Assembly (NCBI GenBank): GCA_030598905.1
Contig: JAUVPA010000106.1
Coordinates: forward strand, 1 to 6,215
From: Acidimicrobiia bacterium
Lineage (GTDB): Bacteria > Actinomycetota > Acidimicrobiia > Spongiisociales > UBA5794
Reading direction: 5' to 3'
DNA: 6,215 nucleotides
How positions within the stretch are numbered: the stretch's first letter is position 1; the number at the start of each line of letters is the position of its first letter. This document shows positions 5,088 to 6,215 of the stretch, piece after piece. Under the pieces are notes generated by a model. It did no database searches. It was not told the DNA's origin and saw only the letters and a list, made by a program, of their open reading frames with translations. The translations under genes were made by a program, and so were the position numbers.

Positions 5088-6215
5088 GTCCACGTGAAGG
5101 GCTGTCGCTCGACACGGCCGTCCGGGTAGGTGACGACCCGTGTGACGGTGATCGGGTTACGGCCATTCACCTCTTCCGTGCAGACACGGCCTTCCGAGTC
5201 TCCGTAGAAGGTCACGGTGATCGACGAAGACGTATAGGAAGTGTCGATCCACACCGGCGTCGACGTGTCGTTGCGGAAGATCACGTCCGGTTTCGGGTAG
5301 CCAAGCGTCGCTTCTCGCCCTCTCGGGTATCGCGAGAAGTAGATCGAATGCGGCTGATGCTCAACGTCCTCGTAGCAGCTGAAGAACACGGCGTTGTAGA
5401 AGGTCGTCCCGAACTGGCTCGTGCCTCCACCGATGTTGATGGCGGAGTCGCAGCAGCTGACCTCCCCGCTGATGATCGCTCCGGCTCTGCGATAACCCTT
5501 GGCAGTGGTCCGCTGCCCGACGCGCTCATTGATCGAAAACGTCTCACCCGGCCACACAATCGCTCCGTCGACGGCATCGGCCATCAGGTGGATGTTCGTC
5601 ACGCGAGCCTCGCAGCAGCTGTGCCTCGTTGTGAACTCGGAGACCTTCGTCATGCTCATCGCCTCGAGCCTCTTCGTGCTGTATTGAGGGAGCTCACCGG
5701 TGGTGATAGGTGCCATCACCACCTTGTCGCCGGCCAATGCTGCGTCGATCACACGGCGCGCTGCCGCTCGGACGTCGAGCGTCGTGCCATCGACCGAGGG
5801 GACGATCGAGAACGCGAACGTTTCCTCGTCGAAGCGGAAGTCGGCATCGACCGGCGCTGTCTCGAACTGGTACGTTGAGCCGACCAAACGTGCCTCGATG
5901 GGCTCGGAATCAAGCCAGACGCGGATATCGGCCGGCGACTTGACGACGAGCTCGGAGCGAAGGGCAGCCCGGAGGATCGAGGCCGACACCACCGCATCAC
6001 CAAGCCCGCGCGGATCCCGGACGACAACTTCGGCATCGATGAGATCGTTGGCAACCATCGCGGCCGCCGTCACCTGATCCGCTGTCAGCAGGGTTGGGAG
6101 GGGAACGAGCGGGAGGCGAATATCGACCCTCCGCGGCGACTGTAGAGCACCTGAGACGAGATCAGCCGCCGTATCGAAATCGAGTGTCTCGCAATCCACA
6201 GGCGGAAGGGGAACA
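5069..6215 (-). CDS. VanW family protein with PG_binding_4-like domains, 5'-truncated by the window edge
   Basis: About 381 C-terminal residues are visible. The frame stays open to the window edge (VPLPP before the GTG at 6199), so the true start lies outside. From the edge inward there is the tail of one putative peptidoglycan-binding (PG_binding_4) repeat, then a fuller one (around PADIRVWLDSEPIEARL to ALAGDKVVMAP). The VanW domain follows, with VTNIHLMADAVDGAIVWPGE, TFSINERVGQRTTAKGYRRAG, NIGGGTSQFGTTFYNAVFF and HSIYFSRYPRGREATLGYPKPD. Such proteins are usually exported and N-terminally anchored, acting at the cell envelope; their biochemical role is unresolved, and a vancomycin-resistance role should not be assumed. 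Two Cys-Cys pairs (codons at 5612-5617 and 5450-5455) lie in the VanW domain, and the IGGGVCQ cysteine known from Firmicutes members is Ser here. The gene ends with a short basic/aromatic tail (FTWTYRSFA) and is convergent with the hydrolase gene. Confidence 0.88.
   Translation of the reverse strand, partial: VPLPPVDCETLDFDTAADLVSGALQSPRRVDIRLPLVPLPTLLTADQVTAAAMVANDLIDAEVVVRDPRGLGDAVVSASILRAALRSELVVKSPADIRVWLDSEPIEARLVGSTYQFETAPVDADFRFDEETFAFSIVPSVDGTTLDVRAAARRVIDAALAGDKVVMAPITTGELPQYSTKRLEAMSMTKVSEFTTRHSCCEARVTNIHLMADAVDGAIVWPGETFSINERVGQRTTAKGYRRAGAIISGEVSCCDSAINIGGGTSQFGTTFYNAVFFSCYEDVEHQPHSIYFSRYPRGREATLGYPKPDVIFRNDTSTPVWIDTSYTSSSITVTFYGDSEGRVCTEEVNGRNPITVTRVVTYPDGRVERQPFTWTYRSFA

Noticed and set aside
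5449..5620. Repeated 10-mer cgcagcagct at 5449-5458 and 5611-5620
   Set aside because: Both copies encode Ser-Cys-Cys in the VanW domain; the repeat reflects the same residues and codons rather than a DNA element.
5018..5878. 286-codon plus-strand open frame opposite the VanW gene
   Set aside because: Arg/Asp/Val-rich composition without motifs, antisense to a clear VanW domain; a shadow frame.
5069..6199. Complete VanW gene starting at GTG 6199
   Set aside because: The frame has no stop between 6199 and the window edge, and the visible N-terminus begins inside a PG_binding_4-like repeat, so the gene is better treated as truncated by the window.

Overview
The window is about 6.2 kb of GC-rich, densely coding DNA from a bacterial chromosome. 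It holds eight protein-coding genes, two of them cut by the window edges. High GC, G/C-rich third codon positions, an actinobacterial-style VanW protein and a form I CO dehydrogenase gene point to a high-GC actinobacterium, possibly Acidimicrobiia-like. That placement is inference from protein style; there is no rRNA or other phylogenetic marker. I see no tRNA, rRNA, CRISPR array, insertion sequence, integrase or attachment site.

Layout. (1) 1-1881, plus strand: the end of a cox operon, with the C-terminal ~307 residues of the molybdenum-copper CO dehydrogenase large subunit (CoxL). Three bases later comes an XdhC/CoxI-type maturation protein with an unusual, shortened C-terminal YHS metal-binding domain. 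(2) 1854-1905: a perfect 19-bp inverted repeat with the XdhC stop codon in its loop. It abuts the stop codon of a convergent MaoC-type hydratase gene (minus). (3) 2383-2817: an OsmC-type peroxidase (plus), divergent from maoC. (4) 2823-3824: a zinc-dependent medium-chain alcohol dehydrogenase (minus), convergent with osmC across a 5-base gap. (5) 3868-5087: a probable two-gene operon (plus) of a yeast FCY1-type cytosine deaminase and an alpha/beta hydrolase. (6) 5069 to the right edge: a VanW/PG_binding_4 envelope protein (minus), whose 3' end overlaps the hydrolase gene by 19 bp.

How the genes work together. CoxL and XdhC belong to one function, aerobic CO oxidation: XdhC-family proteins mature the molybdenum cofactor of this enzyme class. 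The deaminase and hydrolase are probably co-transcribed, but a shared pathway is not demonstrated. MaoC, OsmC, the dehydrogenase and VanW look like independent single-gene units. Transcription direction changes at almost every gene, with very short intergenic gaps.

The points most worth a second look are: the long hairpin that ends the XdhC-YHS gene and coincides with an apparently truncated YHS domain; the XdhC-YHS fusion next to a Mo-Cu enzyme; the fungal-type cytosine deaminase in a bacterium; and a 43-bp divergent intergenic region in which both start codons lie exactly 7 nt downstream of a TANCGT -10-like hexamer, suggesting mirrored leaderless promoters. I found no clear evidence of a wholly new multi-gene system.
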